Origin: an uncultured Acidobacteriaceae bacterium
GTDB lineage: Bacteria > Acidobacteriota > Terriglobia > Terriglobales > Acidobacteriaceae
Assembly: GCA_903828675.1 (NCBI GenBank)
Contig: CAIKND010000053.1
Span: 1 to 60,573 of the forward strand
Length of the DNA stretch: 60,573 nt
Reading direction: 5' to 3'
In this document: positions 50,211-59,612 of the stretch, piece by piece
Numbering within the stretch: the stretch's first letter is position 1
How the letters are laid out: each line of letters begins with the position of its first letter
Program-made: the position numbers and the translations under genes
The notes under the pieces: model-generated
What the model was told of the DNA's origin: nothing
What the model saw: only the letters and a program-made list of their open reading frames with translations
Databases searched by the model: none

Positions 50211-51800
50211 ATGCGTCAGTTGATGACTATGCATAGTTCCGCTCCGAACACGGTTGACTCCCTTCCCGCATTGGCGGCCCCGCGGCCGCGCCTGGGCAAA
50301 CTGTGTGTGGCGATTCAGGGCGTCACCGCGGCAGAGATGATGGGGCGGGCCGAAACCGTGCTGAAGGACTCGAAGTTCCTGGAGTTCCGTCTGGACGCCT
50401 GCCACAAGCCGGCGGCAACGTTGAACGCGCTCAAGGAGTTTCTCAGCGAGCATCGGGATGTGACGGCCATCGGCACCTGCCGGCGAAAGCCCTTTGGAGG
50501 CATGTTCGACGGCGCTCTGACGGCGGAGCTGGATGTGCTTTTGAAGGCGGCCGAGGCCGGCTGCCGGATCGTCGATCTCGAAGTGGAATCGGCGGAAGAG
50601 GCCAAGCCCGCACAATTGGATAAATTCCGGGCCGGATTGCAGGCTGCTGGAGCGGCGCTGCTGGTAAGCTTCCACGACTTCTCACGGACCAAGGGACTGG
50701 CGCAGGCAGCGGAACGGATCGAGGCTTTCGAGCCCGACTTTGTGAAGGTGGTTTCGACGGCCCGCACACTTAGCGACAACCTGGAAGTGCTGCGGCTGAT
50801 TGAAGACCGGTCGCTCGGCGCGCAGGTGGTGGGCATTGCCATGGGCGAAGAGGGACTGGTAAGCCGCGTCTTAGGGCCGAGGGCCGGGGCTGCATTCACC
50901 TTCGCCTCGCCGGACGACGGAGCGGAGACTGCCCCAGGACAGGTGACAGCGCGGACCTTGCGCGATCTTTACCGCGTAGACCAACTGGACCAGGCTACAA
51001 GGATCTTTGGAGTGGCCGGCAATCCGATTGCTCACTCGCTTTCGCCGCTGATGCACAACACGGCCTTCCGGCGCGAAAGCGTGAATGCGGTGATGCTGCC
51101 CTTGAAGGTGAGGGCGTTGGACGACCTGCTGACGCTGGTGCGCCAGTTGCCGCTGGGCGGGGTGGCCGTGACCATGCCGCTCAAGCAGGAAGTGCTGCCG
51201 CATCTGGCCAACATGGACCCGCTCACCAGCCGAATCGGCGCATGCAACACGCTGCGCACGGGCGCGGACGGCAAGCTTTACGGCTTCAACACCGACGTCG
51301 CCGGAGTGGTGAGACCGCTGGAAAAGCGCATGCGGCTGAGAGGTTCCCGGATTGTGGTTCTGGGCGCCGGAGGAGCGGCGCGGGCGGCGGTTTTTGGCCT
51401 GGTCGAGCAGGGCGCGGAGGTGTTTATCGTCAACCGCACCCACGAAACCGCGGTGGCCCTGGCCAAGCAAGCCAAGGCCAAGGCGCTGAAGCTGGAGCAG
51501 TTGGCTAAGAACCAGTTTGACGCGCTCATCAATACCACTCCGTGCGGAATGGCGGGGAGCAAGCAGGCGCTCCCGATGAAAGAGAGCGAGCTGAACGCCG
51601 GGCTGGTGTTCGACATGGTGTATAACCCGCTGGAGACGCCGCTGCTGAAGCTGGCAAAGGAGCGCGGGCTGGCCGTAGTGAGCGGCATTGAGATGTTTGT
51701 GCAGCAGGGGGCGCGGCAGTTCGAGATCTGGACCGGAAAACCGGCTCCGGAGGCAGAGATGCTGAAAGTGGTGGAGCTGGCGCTGCGCCGGCGGGGATGA
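50211..51800 (+). CDS. aroDE: Bifunctional 3-dehydroquinate dehydratase / shikimate dehydrogenase
   Basis: About 529 residues; the start (GTG 50181, ATG 50211, 50223 or 50229) is not settled. N-terminal type I dehydroquinase (about 25-250): EFRLDAC, TCRRKPFGG, DLEVES, SFHDFSRTKG (Schiff-base-type Lys is expected in DFVKVVSTA) and the closing AFTFAS. C-terminal shikimate dehydrogenase (about 270-529): GNPIAHSLSPLMHN, GVAVTMPLKQ, LYGFNTDVAG, GAGGAARAAVF, VNRT and GMAGSKQALP. It catalyses two successive steps of the shikimate pathway, the arrangement known from plants and some bacteria such as chlamydiae. Confidence 0.95.
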   Translation: MRQLMTMHSSAPNTVDSLPALAAPRPRLGKLCVAIQGVTAAEMMGRAETVLKDSKFLEFRLDACHKPAATLNALKEFLSEHRDVTAIGTCRRKPFGGMFDGALTAELDVLLKAAEAGCRIVDLEVESAEEAKPAQLDKFRAGLQAAGAALLVSFHDFSRTKGLAQAAERIEAFEPDFVKVVSTARTLSDNLEVLRLIEDRSLGAQVVGIAMGEEGLVSRVLGPRAGAAFTFASPDDGAETAPGQVTARTLRDLYRVDQLDQATRIFGVAGNPIAHSLSPLMHNTAFRRESVNAVMLPLKVRALDDLLTLVRQLPLGGVAVTMPLKQEVLPHLANMDPLTSRIGACNTLRTGADGKLYGFNTDVAGVVRPLEKRMRLRGSRIVVLGAGGAARAAVFGLVEQGAEVFIVNRTHETAVALAKQAKAKALKLEQLAKNQFDALINTTPCGMAGSKQALPMKESELNAGLVFDMVYNPLETPLLKLAKERGLAVVSGIEMFVQQGARQFEIWTGKPAPEAEMLKVVELALRRRG

Positions 51801-51901
51801 AAGGCGGAGCCTGTGCGTTCCCCGGTCCCAAAAATGAAGCACCCGCAGTTCAGGTTCGAAACAGTCAGGGCCCTCGAATTCAAACCAACGCTGACTCTGT
51901 A

Positions 51902-52852
51902 ATGGGAGGCATGACATTGATCGCGCGCAAAAGTAGTTCATACCGTCTACTTTGGTTCAGGACTGTCGCGGTTTCCGGCCTCGTGGCTGCGCTCTCAGGC
52001 TGCGTACTTTCGCCGCTTGCGAGCCGCACCGCAGCCTTCTCCACGGCAGCCACAGCGACAGTTACCCAAACCCAGAATGCTTATCAACTCGTCAACCAGG
52101 CCTACTCCGATGCCCAGATGGCAACGCTGGTAGCCACATACGACACCTCCGGGTTCGACGCCACCAAGATCAAGCCCTTTCTTCCGGACAAGGACCTCGA
52201 GGTTCGCACCGAGGTGCTTGCGGGGCTGAAGCAGTACGCCACGATGCTGGCCGAGGTGAGCGGCGATAAACCGATTACCGATCTGGAGACCCAGGCCGCG
52301 GCCGCCGGCAACGGGCTGGTCAAGCTCGAACAGGACGATTTCAAGGGCTTCAAAATCGACGACCGGGAGAAAAATCTCGCAGTCACTGCAGTTGTGGCCA
52401 TCGGCGGCATGCTCATCGAGCACGAACGCGCGCGCGCCCTGCCGGGCATTCTCGACAAGATGAACAAGCCCATTCAGGACATCTGCGCGATTCTTCAAAG
52501 CGACATTGGGACAGTAGGCAAGCCGGGCCTCGCCTCGGCGCTGCATCGCGCCTACGACAGCCAGATCGCCGCGCAGCAGAAGTTCATTGATGACAATGGC
52601 GTGCACTTGAGCGCCGCCGAGAAGCGGACTGAAATCGAGGTACTGCCCAAGCTGGTTCAGGCACAGCGGCAATCCGATCAGGCGCTGGCCGCCACCTCCA
52701 ATTCCCTGGCCGCGCTGGCCGCGGCGCACGCCGCCCTGGCGGCAACCAAAAGCCAGAAAGATGCGCCGGCATTCAAACTCAAACTTAGCGAGCTGGTCGA
52801 GAACGCGCAGCTGATCAATAACTTCTATCTCTCGCTTTGCACCAAGAAATGA
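51902..52852 (+). CDS. Helical lipoprotein
   Basis: 316 residues from ATG 51902 (an alternative ATG at 51911 follows a GGGAGG too closely). Signal peptide with the lipobox ALSGC (cysteine at about residue 32), so it is probably lipid-anchored in the outer or inner membrane. The mature chain is Ala/Gln-rich and mainly helical, with predicted coiled coils (ALAATSNSLAALAAAHAALA). No known domain. The next gene starts 14 bases later and the small protein is likely its partner. Confidence 0.78.
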   Translation: MGGMTLIARKSSSYRLLWFRTVAVSGLVAALSGCVLSPLASRTAAFSTAATATVTQTQNAYQLVNQAYSDAQMATLVATYDTSGFDATKIKPFLPDKDLEVRTEVLAGLKQYATMLAEVSGDKPITDLETQAAAAGNGLVKLEQDDFKGFKIDDREKNLAVTAVVAIGGMLIEHERARALPGILDKMNKPIQDICAILQSDIGTVGKPGLASALHRAYDSQIAAQQKFIDDNGVHLSAAEKRTEIEVLPKLVQAQRQSDQALAATSNSLAALAAAHAALAATKSQKDAPAFKLKLSELVENAQLINNFYLSLCTKK

Positions 52853-52866
52853 GGGAGGAGACACCC

Positions 52867-53238
52867 ATGTCCACACAATCTCCAGCGCCCCCAGACGCGG
52901 CCGACCCCAAGCAGGCCGCCTACGATGCTCTCAATGATCTGCTTGCGCAATCCACGGCGGCAGCGAACAACAAGGACAACACAAAGCAGGCACGCGACGC
53001 AGCTTTCTCCCTGCGCACTGCGACCGCGGCTCAGTTGGACGCGCTCGACCAGGCCAAGTTCACCGGAAATACCGTCGACCTTCAGGCTGCGGAAGAGGCA
53101 ATGAGTCCGGGGATGAAACAGCTTCAGGAATTGCAGACGCAGATCGAGGCGCTTGGCAACGAGTTGAAGGAAGCAACGTCGATCCTCACCGGCATCGACA
53201 AGGTCATCGCGGAACTTGGCGGACTCGGGCTGGTGTAG
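52867..53238 (+). CDS. Small helical protein partnered with lipoprotein
   Basis: 123 residues from ATG 52867, with GGGAGGAGA eight bases before. No signal peptide. The entire chain is predicted helical, with heptad-like patterns (LQELQTQIEALGNELKEATS). It is encoded 14 bases after the lipoprotein gene, so both form a two-gene operon. Function unknown. Confidence 0.75.
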   Translation: MSTQSPAPPDAADPKQAAYDALNDLLAQSTAAANNKDNTKQARDAAFSLRTATAAQLDALDQAKFTGNTVDLQAAEEAMSPGMKQLQELQTQIEALGNELKEATSILTGIDKVIAELGGLGLV

Positions 53239-53266
53239 AGGTCTATAGCGGCTGCACTATGCACAA

Positions 53267-54445
53267 CTACTTGCGCTTCTTTTTCCCGGCCTTGGCTGCC
53301 TTCGCCTTGGCTTTTTCTTCTGGCGAGCGCGTGATGACGATGGGAGCCAGGTCAGGACCGATGCGCTTCACCTGCGTGTCGATCATCTGGTAGGTGATGC
53401 TGCGGGGATTCACCGGGCGGGTGATGCCGGTGGTGGGGTCAGTGGAGAGATTCTGGCCGGTGGCGAGCAGGAATGTGAAGGTGGGCGCGCTGCCCTTGGC
53501 AGTAGGCTGCGAGGAGACGCGGACCGGCAGATAGCCCTGGATGGGATGGAGACGGAAGGCAGTCTCATAGCGGTGATGGCGAAGGCTCCAGGTAAAGACA
53601 CGCACCTGGTCGAAGTCGAAGGGCAGACCGGATTTGGGTGGGGCCATGACAGTGACGTACTCGGGGACTTGGTGGTCGGGAGTCTTGGCCTCGGAGTCGT
53701 ACACCTTGGCCAGCAGGTAAGCGCCGACTATGCGCTGGCCCTCGGCATAAGCGGCGATTTCATCGGGGGCCTCAACATCGAGACGGATGCCCAGCAGCCA
53801 GCCAATACGGCCCTGGGTGTCGCGTGCCAGCCACCAGTCTTCCATCACGGGGAGCTGTGCATCCGGCGCACCGGAAGCGGTAGCCGAACCCGCAGGTGCC
53901 GAGGATGCGTGTGGCGGTGTTGCCGGCCGAGCCGGCTTGGACGCAACTGGAGGGACGGCCATCACTGGACCCTGGCCATTCATCTTGGCAACAGAGGCGC
54001 GGGCCAGGAGATGCACTTTTTCATTGCCGGCGAGCAAGTAAAAATGTTCTGTTTCGCGACCAGGAAGCACATGCATATAGAGGTCGTCGCGGAGAGTGGC
54101 GTTGGCGGCCGCCGGGTCCTGTTTGTGCTGCTCGGCAAGCTGGGCAAACACGGCATAGGTCTTGCTGTCGATGACGGCGTGGTCTTCAATCCAGCCGATC
54201 TCGTTCTTTCCGGTTTTGACTCTGAGGAAGCGGCGTCCGCGCTCGAGGACTTCAAGCGGTTGCCCGTTCACCACCTGGGCAACGCGCGTGGAAACCGCGG
54301 CTACGCGGTCGTGAAGGTACATTTGCCGGGCACAAACGTAGACGGTGTCGTGCTTTGGCTGGTGGAAGTGGAATCGGTTGCATCCCGGAGCAAGTACAAA
54401 AAGGCACAGGACTGCCAACAGATACAACGGCTGAGGCGGGATCAC
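53267..54445 (-). CDS. Lipoprotein with bacterial SH3-like domain
   Basis: About 392 residues from GTG 54445; the start was chosen to keep a short lead before the signal helix [15 protein letters not shown], which ends in a lipobox cysteine. An SH3b domain follows ([15 protein letters not shown] to GWIEDHAVI), then a Pro/Ala/Ser-rich linker and a C-terminal region with a second strand-rich part. A lysine-rich tail ([13 protein letters not shown]) ends the protein. It is probably tethered in the envelope and may bind peptidoglycan, by analogy to SH3b domains. Confidence 0.7.
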   Translation of the reverse strand: MIPPQPLYLLAVLCLFVLAPGCNRFHFHQPKHDTVYVCARQMYLHDRVAAVSTRVAQVVNGQPLEVLERGRRFLRVKTGKNEIGWIEDHAVIDSKTYAVFAQLAEQHKQDPAAANATLRDDLYMHVLPGRETEHFYLLAGNEKVHLLARASVAKMNGQGPVMAVPPVASKPARPATPPHASSAPAGSATASGAPDAQLPVMEDWWLARDTQGRIGWLLGIRLDVEAPDEIAAYAEGQRIVGAYLLAKVYDSEAKTPDHQVPEYVTVMAPPKSGLPFDFDQVRVFTWSLRHHRYETAFRLHPIQGYLPVRVSSQPTAKGSAPTFTFLLATGQNLSTDPTTGITRPVNPRSITYQMIDTQVKRIGPDLAPIVITRSPEEKAKAKAAKAGKKKRK

Positions 54446-54537
54446 AAAAGCTCGGAGTCGCCGGAGTAAATAGAGGAAGGAAATTTGAGTTCTCGTGGGC
54501 ACAGCCGGTGGCGTTCTTCTTGAGGATAGCACTTCGT

Positions 54538-54595
54538 CAGTGGCCAGTGGCCAGTGGACAGCGAACAACCACTGACCACGGTTCACTGTCCACTG
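54538..54595. repeat. CAGTGG simple repeat with inverted arms
   Basis: Three CAGTGGC/CAGTGGA units in tandem, and CAGTGGACAGCGAAC (54552-54566) pairs with GTTCACTGTCCACTG (54581-54595) with one mismatch, so a 15-bp stem can form. Same unit type as at 5835-5924. Confidence 0.7.
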
Positions 54596-54604
54596 CTGCA
54601 TTTC

Positions 54605-55609
54605 TCACTCAACCGTCAGCACCAGCTTGCCGAAGTGGCTCGCCTCTTCCATTCTGCCCAGAACTTCCCGCGCCTGGGTCCAGTGGAACTCCTCGCCCAC
54701 CGGCCGCAGCACCGCCAGGGAAACAGCCTTGTTCATTTCCACAAAGTCTCTGCGCGAGCCTACGTAAATGCCGTGGATGCGCGCCATCTTGTGCAAAATC
54801 ATGGCGATGGAGAGGGGCTCGGCCGCGTCCGCCAGCACACCGACCTGGGCTATCGTGCCTCCCACGCGGATGGCCTTCAATGAACGCGAAAGGGTGCCAA
54901 CACCGCCCACCTCCACCACCAGATCCACGCCCTCGCCGCCGGTCTGGTCTACAGCCCAGCGCTCCCAGTCCGGATTGTCCCGGTAGTTCAGCCCAGCGTC
55001 CAAACCCAGTCCCCTGGCCCGCTCCAGCTTTTCGTAGCTACTGGAGATGCCCAGCACGCGCGCTCCCCTCAGCCGCGCAAATTGAAGCGCAAAGATGGAA
55101 ACTCCGCCAGTGCCAAGGATGAGGACCGTGGCGCCAGGCTTCAAATCGCCGGTCGCGAGGGCATTCCACGCCGTCACCGCCGCACAAGGCAGCGTGGCCG
55201 CCTCCTGAAAGCTCAGGTGCTCGGGCACTCGCACCAGCCCGCTCTCTTTCAGCACCACGTAGTCGGCCAGCATACCGTCCACATCGCCGCCCAAAGCGCC
55301 TTTGGCCCGGGCGGGAGTGAGAGGGCCGTCCTGCCAGTTCTGCATGAAGATTCCCGCCACGCGGTCACCCGCCCTCCACGCAGTAACACCTGCGCCAACC
55401 GCCACCACTTCGCCCGCGCCATCGGAACAGGGGATGCGCGGCAGCCTCATCTTGGGGTTGTAGAGCCCCTTGATCATGAGCAGATCGCGAAAATTGAAAG
55501 AAATCGCACGCACTCCCACCAGCACTTCACCGGGGCCCGGCGTGGGTGTAGGACGCTCCACAAACTCCAAAGAATCAACGCCGAACGACGAAATCTGCCA
55601 CGCACGCAT
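54605..55609 (-). CDS. Zinc-free MDR-family NAD(P)H oxidoreductase
   Basis: 334 residues. Medium-chain dehydrogenase/reductase fold: GroES-like N-terminus (PGPGEVLVGVRAISFNFRDL), PCSDGAGEVVAVG, and the cofactor motif LILGTGGVSIFALQFAR. The catalytic-zinc cysteine and histidine of true alcohol dehydrogenases are missing, so it should be a quinone-oxidoreductase- or enoyl-reductase-like enzyme using NAD(P)H. Substrate unknown. Confidence 0.88.
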   Translation of the reverse strand: MRAWQISSFGVDSLEFVERPTPTPGPGEVLVGVRAISFNFRDLLMIKGLYNPKMRLPRIPCSDGAGEVVAVGAGVTAWRAGDRVAGIFMQNWQDGPLTPARAKGALGGDVDGMLADYVVLKESGLVRVPEHLSFQEAATLPCAAVTAWNALATGDLKPGATVLILGTGGVSIFALQFARLRGARVLGISSSYEKLERARGLGLDAGLNYRDNPDWERWAVDQTGGEGVDLVVEVGGVGTLSRSLKAIRVGGTIAQVGVLADAAEPLSIAMILHKMARIHGIYVGSRRDFVEMNKAVSLAVLRPVGEEFHWTQAREVLGRMEEASHFGKLVLTVE

Positions 55610-55690
55610 GGGGACGATCCTCCACCCTTACCGGGCAACCAACTTCAATCCGCAAGACGCAGCGGCACAAAACACTCGTAGAATGAAGAT

Positions 55691-55957
55691 ATGGCTCGTG
55701 GTTGGGAAAGTAAATCCGTGGAGGATCAAATGGCAAATACCCTGCAGCAATCGGAGGTCGACCGAGGCAGCGACTTCGTGAGCGAAGACGCTCGGCGCTT
55801 AGCCGAGTCGAAACGCGCCGCAAAGGAACGCGAAAAACAGGCACTCAACCTGCAACGCGAAAATATCTTATCGCAGAAAACATCAAATCCCCTACGACGT
55901 ACTGCGCTTGAAGCCGCTCTGTCCCAGATCGAAGGCCAAATCAGCGCTATGGGCTAA
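55691..55957 (+). CDS. Small conserved-looking hypothetical protein
   Basis: 88 residues, highly charged and predicted helical throughout (SEDARRLAESKRAAKEREKQ). It starts MARGWESKSVEDQ, a start I associate with hypothetical proteins of Acidobacteria. No domain recognised, no signal peptide. It is isolated on the plus strand between minus-strand oxidoreductase genes. Confidence 0.7.
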   Translation: MARGWESKSVEDQMANTLQQSEVDRGSDFVSEDARRLAESKRAAKEREKQALNLQRENILSQKTSNPLRRTALEAALSQIEGQISAMG

Positions 55958-56012
55958 ACCGCATGGCCAGCCCACCTGGCTGGCACACGCCGCACCTGAT
56001 CTGTTATCGACT

Positions 56013-56783
56013 TTAGGGCTCGCGGTGGAAGAGCAGTGAATTGGCCTGATGCACGGGGGTCAGCACGATGCGCGCGATATTCACATGCGCCGGACGGCTG
56101 GCCGCCCACACAATTGCGTCGGCCACGTCTTCCGGCGCGAGCGGCGTAAGACCCTTGTACACCTTGGCCGCACGCCCGGAATCGCCGTGAAAGCGCACCA
56201 GGCTGAAGTCGGTTTCCACCATCCCCGGATCAACGCTGGTAACCCGCACCGGCGTTCCCAGTACATCCTCGCGCAGGCCGTCGTTGATGGCCCGCTCGGC
56301 TGCCTTGGTGGCGCAATAAACCGCGCCATTGGGATAAGTCATCTCACCTGCGGTTGAGCCGAGATTGACCACGTGGCCCCGGCCGCGCACCACCATGCCC
56401 GGCACCACCGCGCGCGACACGTACAGCAGCCCCTTTACGTTGGTGTCGATCATCTCTTCCCAGTCTTCAATCTTTCCCGTGTAGAGCTTATCCATGCCGC
56501 GGCTGAGACCGGCGTTGTTCACCAGCACATCAATCTCCGCCCACTCCTGCGGCAGTTCATCAATGGCCCTTTGCACCGCCTGGCGGTTGCGCACGTCCAA
56601 AGTGATGGAGTGAACGGCAGCAGCGCCGAGCGCCAGCGCGCGTGAGGCAACTTCAGCCAGTTTGCCTGCGCGCCGGGCCGCCAGCAGCAGCAGCGCGCCC
56701 TCGGCCGCGAACGCAAGCGCCGTGGCAGCGCCAATGCCGGAGCTGGCTCCGGTGATGAATACGATTTTGCCGTTGAGACTCAT
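56013..56783 (-). CDS. SDR-family oxidoreductase, YdfG-like
   Basis: 256 residues. GKIVFITGASSGIGAATALAF (TGxxxGIG), DVLVNNAGLSRG, catalytic Ser in LGSTAGEM, Tyr-x3-Lys in YCATKAAER, and SVDPGMVETDFS. The pattern DKLYTGKIEDWEEMIDTNVKG is typical of the YdfG/3-hydroxy acid dehydrogenase group, which reduces malonic semialdehyde and oxidises L-allo-threonine or serine. NADPH specificity is suggested by AARRAGKL. It is followed after 23 bases upstream by the beta-HAD gene, both on the minus strand. Confidence 0.92.
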   Translation of the reverse strand: MSLNGKIVFITGASSGIGAATALAFAAEGALLLLAARRAGKLAEVASRALALGAAAVHSITLDVRNRQAVQRAIDELPQEWAEIDVLVNNAGLSRGMDKLYTGKIEDWEEMIDTNVKGLLYVSRAVVPGMVVRGRGHVVNLGSTAGEMTYPNGAVYCATKAAERAINDGLREDVLGTPVRVTSVDPGMVETDFSLVRFHGDSGRAAKVYKGLTPLAPEDVADAIVWAASRPAHVNIARIVLTPVHQANSLLFHREP

Positions 56784-56806
56784 GGCTCTATCCTACCCAA
56801 AAGTCT

Positions 56807-57688
56807 CTATTGCAGCACGCCCCGCCGCTGCGCCATGCGGTACTGGCCCACCGCCCAGTCTTCGCCGCCCAGGCCGCTCGCCTTGGCCTGCGAAAAGACC
56901 TCGGCAAGCTGGTCTGCCAGGCTCATGCTGGTCCCGCGCGCGGCAGCGGCATCGCGCAGCAGATGCAGATCCTTGGCCCCCAGTTCAATGGTCGCGCCCA
57001 CCTGCTCCGGCGGATGCAACATTACCTTGGCGTATGCGGAATAAAACGGCGACTGGAAGAGCGCGCTGTTGATGGTCTCGATAAACATTCCTGGATCTAT
57101 GCCCTGCGCCGCCGCATATACAAACGACTCGCCCAGTCCATGGATCATGGAGCTGATGAGGAAATTTCCGCCCAGCTTGACGGCATGCGCCTGGCGCGGC
57201 TCTTCGCCCACTACCGAGATGCCTCGCGAAATCAACTCGAGCAGTGGGCGCGCTTTGGCCACTGCACCCGCCGCTCCCGCAACCACAATCCAAAGACGGC
57301 CTTCTTCGGCCACGTTGGGCCGCCCGAAAACCGGCGCTGCCACAAAGTCCACTCCGCGGCGCGCGTGCTCGGCGGTCAAGCGCTCGCTCAGCGCCACGCT
57401 GATCGTGCTGAGCGAAACGTGCAGCGTGTTGGGCTTCAGCGCATCCAGCACACCATCTGCCCCGAACAGCACCTGCTCATGCGCCGCATCGTCAAATACC
57501 ATCGTGAACACCGCTTCGGCCTCATGCGCTGCATCAGCGGGCGTCGCCGCAATCCGCGCACCCTCCGCAGCCAGCGCCTCAGAGCGCACGCGCGTGCGGT
57601 TCCACACCGTAACTTCGTGCCCCGCAGCCAGCAGGCGGCGCGCAATCGGCGTCCCCATCTTGCCCAACCCTAAAAAGCCAATCTTCAT
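56807..57688 (-). CDS. Beta-hydroxyacid dehydrogenase family protein
   Basis: 293 residues. Rossmann GLGKMGTPIARRLL, NRT for NADP binding, the substrate site FVAAPVFGRPNVAEEG and the catalytic Lys in GHAVKLGGN-type position (QAHAVKLGGNFL). The family has 3-hydroxyisobutyrate dehydrogenases and GLYR-type succinic-semialdehyde/glyoxylate reductases. Together with the YdfG-like gene (gap 23 bases) it may serve small hydroxyacid metabolism. Confidence 0.9.
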   Translation of the reverse strand: MKIGFLGLGKMGTPIARRLLAAGHEVTVWNRTRVRSEALAAEGARIAATPADAAHEAEAVFTMVFDDAAHEQVLFGADGVLDALKPNTLHVSLSTISVALSERLTAEHARRGVDFVAAPVFGRPNVAEEGRLWIVVAGAAGAVAKARPLLELISRGISVVGEEPRQAHAVKLGGNFLISSMIHGLGESFVYAAAQGIDPGMFIETINSALFQSPFYSAYAKVMLHPPEQVGATIELGAKDLHLLRDAAAARGTSMSLADQLAEVFSQAKASGLGGEDWAVGQYRMAQRRGVLQ

Positions 57689-57783
57689 AACCCACTCCCT
57701 CGTCGCCCGCCCGCATGCCGGGACACAGCCGCAACCATTGACCTGTTTAAGCCGGCTAGCAGCACGCGAAGGTCGACTGCGGA

Positions 57784-59451
57784 CTACAGCCGCTGCATCA
57801 GAATCGTTCCCCGCTTCGCATCGGTGATCGTGCCGCTGACGACAACTTTCTGCCCGATGCCCGTCATGGTCAGAATCAGCGCATCGCTGACCGCAGGATC
57901 AGGCCGCACCAGGTGAGGCGCAGGCGCTCCGTCCAGAAGCATCTTCACCTCTGCGATCGCGGTCACGTGGCCGCTCTCCGCGACAAAGCGAAGCCGGTAC
58001 TGCGTAGCGTCGGTAATTTTCTTCGTTAGATCGACTTCGAAGTTCGCGCCGTCCCATTGCCCAACCGCATCGGCAGCCCAGACCTGCGTCGCGGCGTCCC
58101 AGGTCGCCGGAACCTCCGCACCCGTATTGAACGCGGCAAAGCGGAGAATGCGCGGCTCGCCTTGAGTTTCTGTCACAACCAGGCGTAATGCTTCAAAGTT
58201 ATGCGCTGCAAAAGGCACTATGCGCTTGTGTCCAATCGAGGTGCCCGCATAGAGAGTCTTCCACTCTTTGCCCACGAGCCCTTCCAGGCGGAACGAGCGA
58301 ACCCTCTGCCCGAAGTGACTGTCTTCCTGAAGAATGACGTGATCGACGAGTCCGGATTTCGCAAGGCGTAGTTCCAACTGCGCTCCGGCGCCCGACGTTT
58401 CCGCCACGCTCTTGCCGAAGCGGCGTTGAATCTCCGCGCCAAACTCGCGCGCACGCGCAAAATCCGCATCGGGCATATGCCCGCGCCGGTCCGCCGGAAT
58501 GTTGAGCAGAAGCTGCGAGCCGCGGCCCACCGAACGGTAGTACACCTCGACCAACTGATCGAGCGTCATCAGGTTGCGCTCGTTCTTTGTACTCCAGAAC
58601 CAGTTCGGGCGGCGAATGGAAACATCGGATTCAACCGGAATCCACGCATCCCCGTTCGCGTCTCCGTGCATCGAGGTCGATGTGCCGCTCTGCGCATCGG
58701 CCTTCGACTCCGCATTCCACAAGGGGTAAGGCGCAAAGCCGTTCTCGTTGCCCACCCAGCGGATGTTCGCATCCGGCCCCTGAAAGATCGCCGCATGGAC
58801 CGCATACTTCCGCACCAGGTCCGATGTGGGCACCACGCTCGACCCGTCGAACCACACCTCGACCATCTGCCCGTAGCGCGTCAGCACCTCAGTCAATTGC
58901 TCGCGGTACATCGCGTTATAAGCAGCCTGCTGGGCGGGGTCCTTGCACACGCCCCCCAGGCCCGCGCCAAAGTAGTCGTCGCGCGGCGACAGGTACACGC
59001 CCAGTCTCAGGCCACGCTTCAAACATGAAGCGGCAAGATCGCCGAGCACATCGCCGCGCCCTGCCTTCCATGGCGTGTGGCCAATGCTGTACTTGGTCGT
59101 CTCCGTCTGCCACATGCAGAACCCGCCCTGGTGCTTGGCGACAAAAACGATGTACCGCGCCCCCAGGTTCACGGCGCACTGCGCCCAGTTGTCCGTATCC
59201 ACATCGGGATTGATCGAGTCGAGCGGCGTGGAGAGATCGTCGCCCTCCTTGTCCTGCCAGGTATTGGGCGCGAAGTGAACGAACATGCCCACTTCCATGT
59301 CCTGCCACGCAATCTGGCTGGCGCTGGGCAGGGCGCGCGCAACACCCGCACTTTCCGCTACTGAAGCTGCTTTTCCACGAATTGAAAATGCGGCAACGCT
59401 GGCAAGCGCTCCGCCAAGAAAGCTGCGCCGGTTCGTAGTGACAATTGACAT
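57784..59451 (-). CDS. Tat-exported alpha-L-fucosidase, GH29
   Basis: 555 residues from ATG 59451, with GAGGGAAAGC in front. A twin-arginine signal (TTNRRSFLGGALASVAAFSI) is followed by the GH29 catalytic domain: WQDMEVGMFVHFAPNTWQ in parts, RYIVFVAKHQGGFCMW, and VEVWFDGSSV, in which the Asp is at the usual nucleophile position. A C-terminal carbohydrate-binding-like beta domain (about 400-555) follows. It removes fucose from glycans outside the cell. Confidence 0.92.
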   Translation of the reverse strand: MSIVTTNRRSFLGGALASVAAFSIRGKAASVAESAGVARALPSASQIAWQDMEVGMFVHFAPNTWQDKEGDDLSTPLDSINPDVDTDNWAQCAVNLGARYIVFVAKHQGGFCMWQTETTKYSIGHTPWKAGRGDVLGDLAASCLKRGLRLGVYLSPRDDYFGAGLGGVCKDPAQQAAYNAMYREQLTEVLTRYGQMVEVWFDGSSVVPTSDLVRKYAVHAAIFQGPDANIRWVGNENGFAPYPLWNAESKADAQSGTSTSMHGDANGDAWIPVESDVSIRRPNWFWSTKNERNLMTLDQLVEVYYRSVGRGSQLLLNIPADRRGHMPDADFARAREFGAEIQRRFGKSVAETSGAGAQLELRLAKSGLVDHVILQEDSHFGQRVRSFRLEGLVGKEWKTLYAGTSIGHKRIVPFAAHNFEALRLVVTETQGEPRILRFAAFNTGAEVPATWDAATQVWAADAVGQWDGANFEVDLTKKITDATQYRLRFVAESGHVTAIAEVKMLLDGAPAPHLVRPDPAVSDALILTMTGIGQKVVVSGTITDAKRGTILMQRL

Positions 59452-59612
59452 TTGCTTTCCCTCTTCGACGAGATGCGAATTGGATGCGATGTGCCTTTTA
59501 TAGCAAATCCAGGATTGGTATTCCTCAGAGGCAATACGTAAAGTTGACGCGACCATCAGGGAGCGGCAACCTCGTATGAATTCCGCCAAAGTACGGTAAT
59601 CCTGGAATTGCT

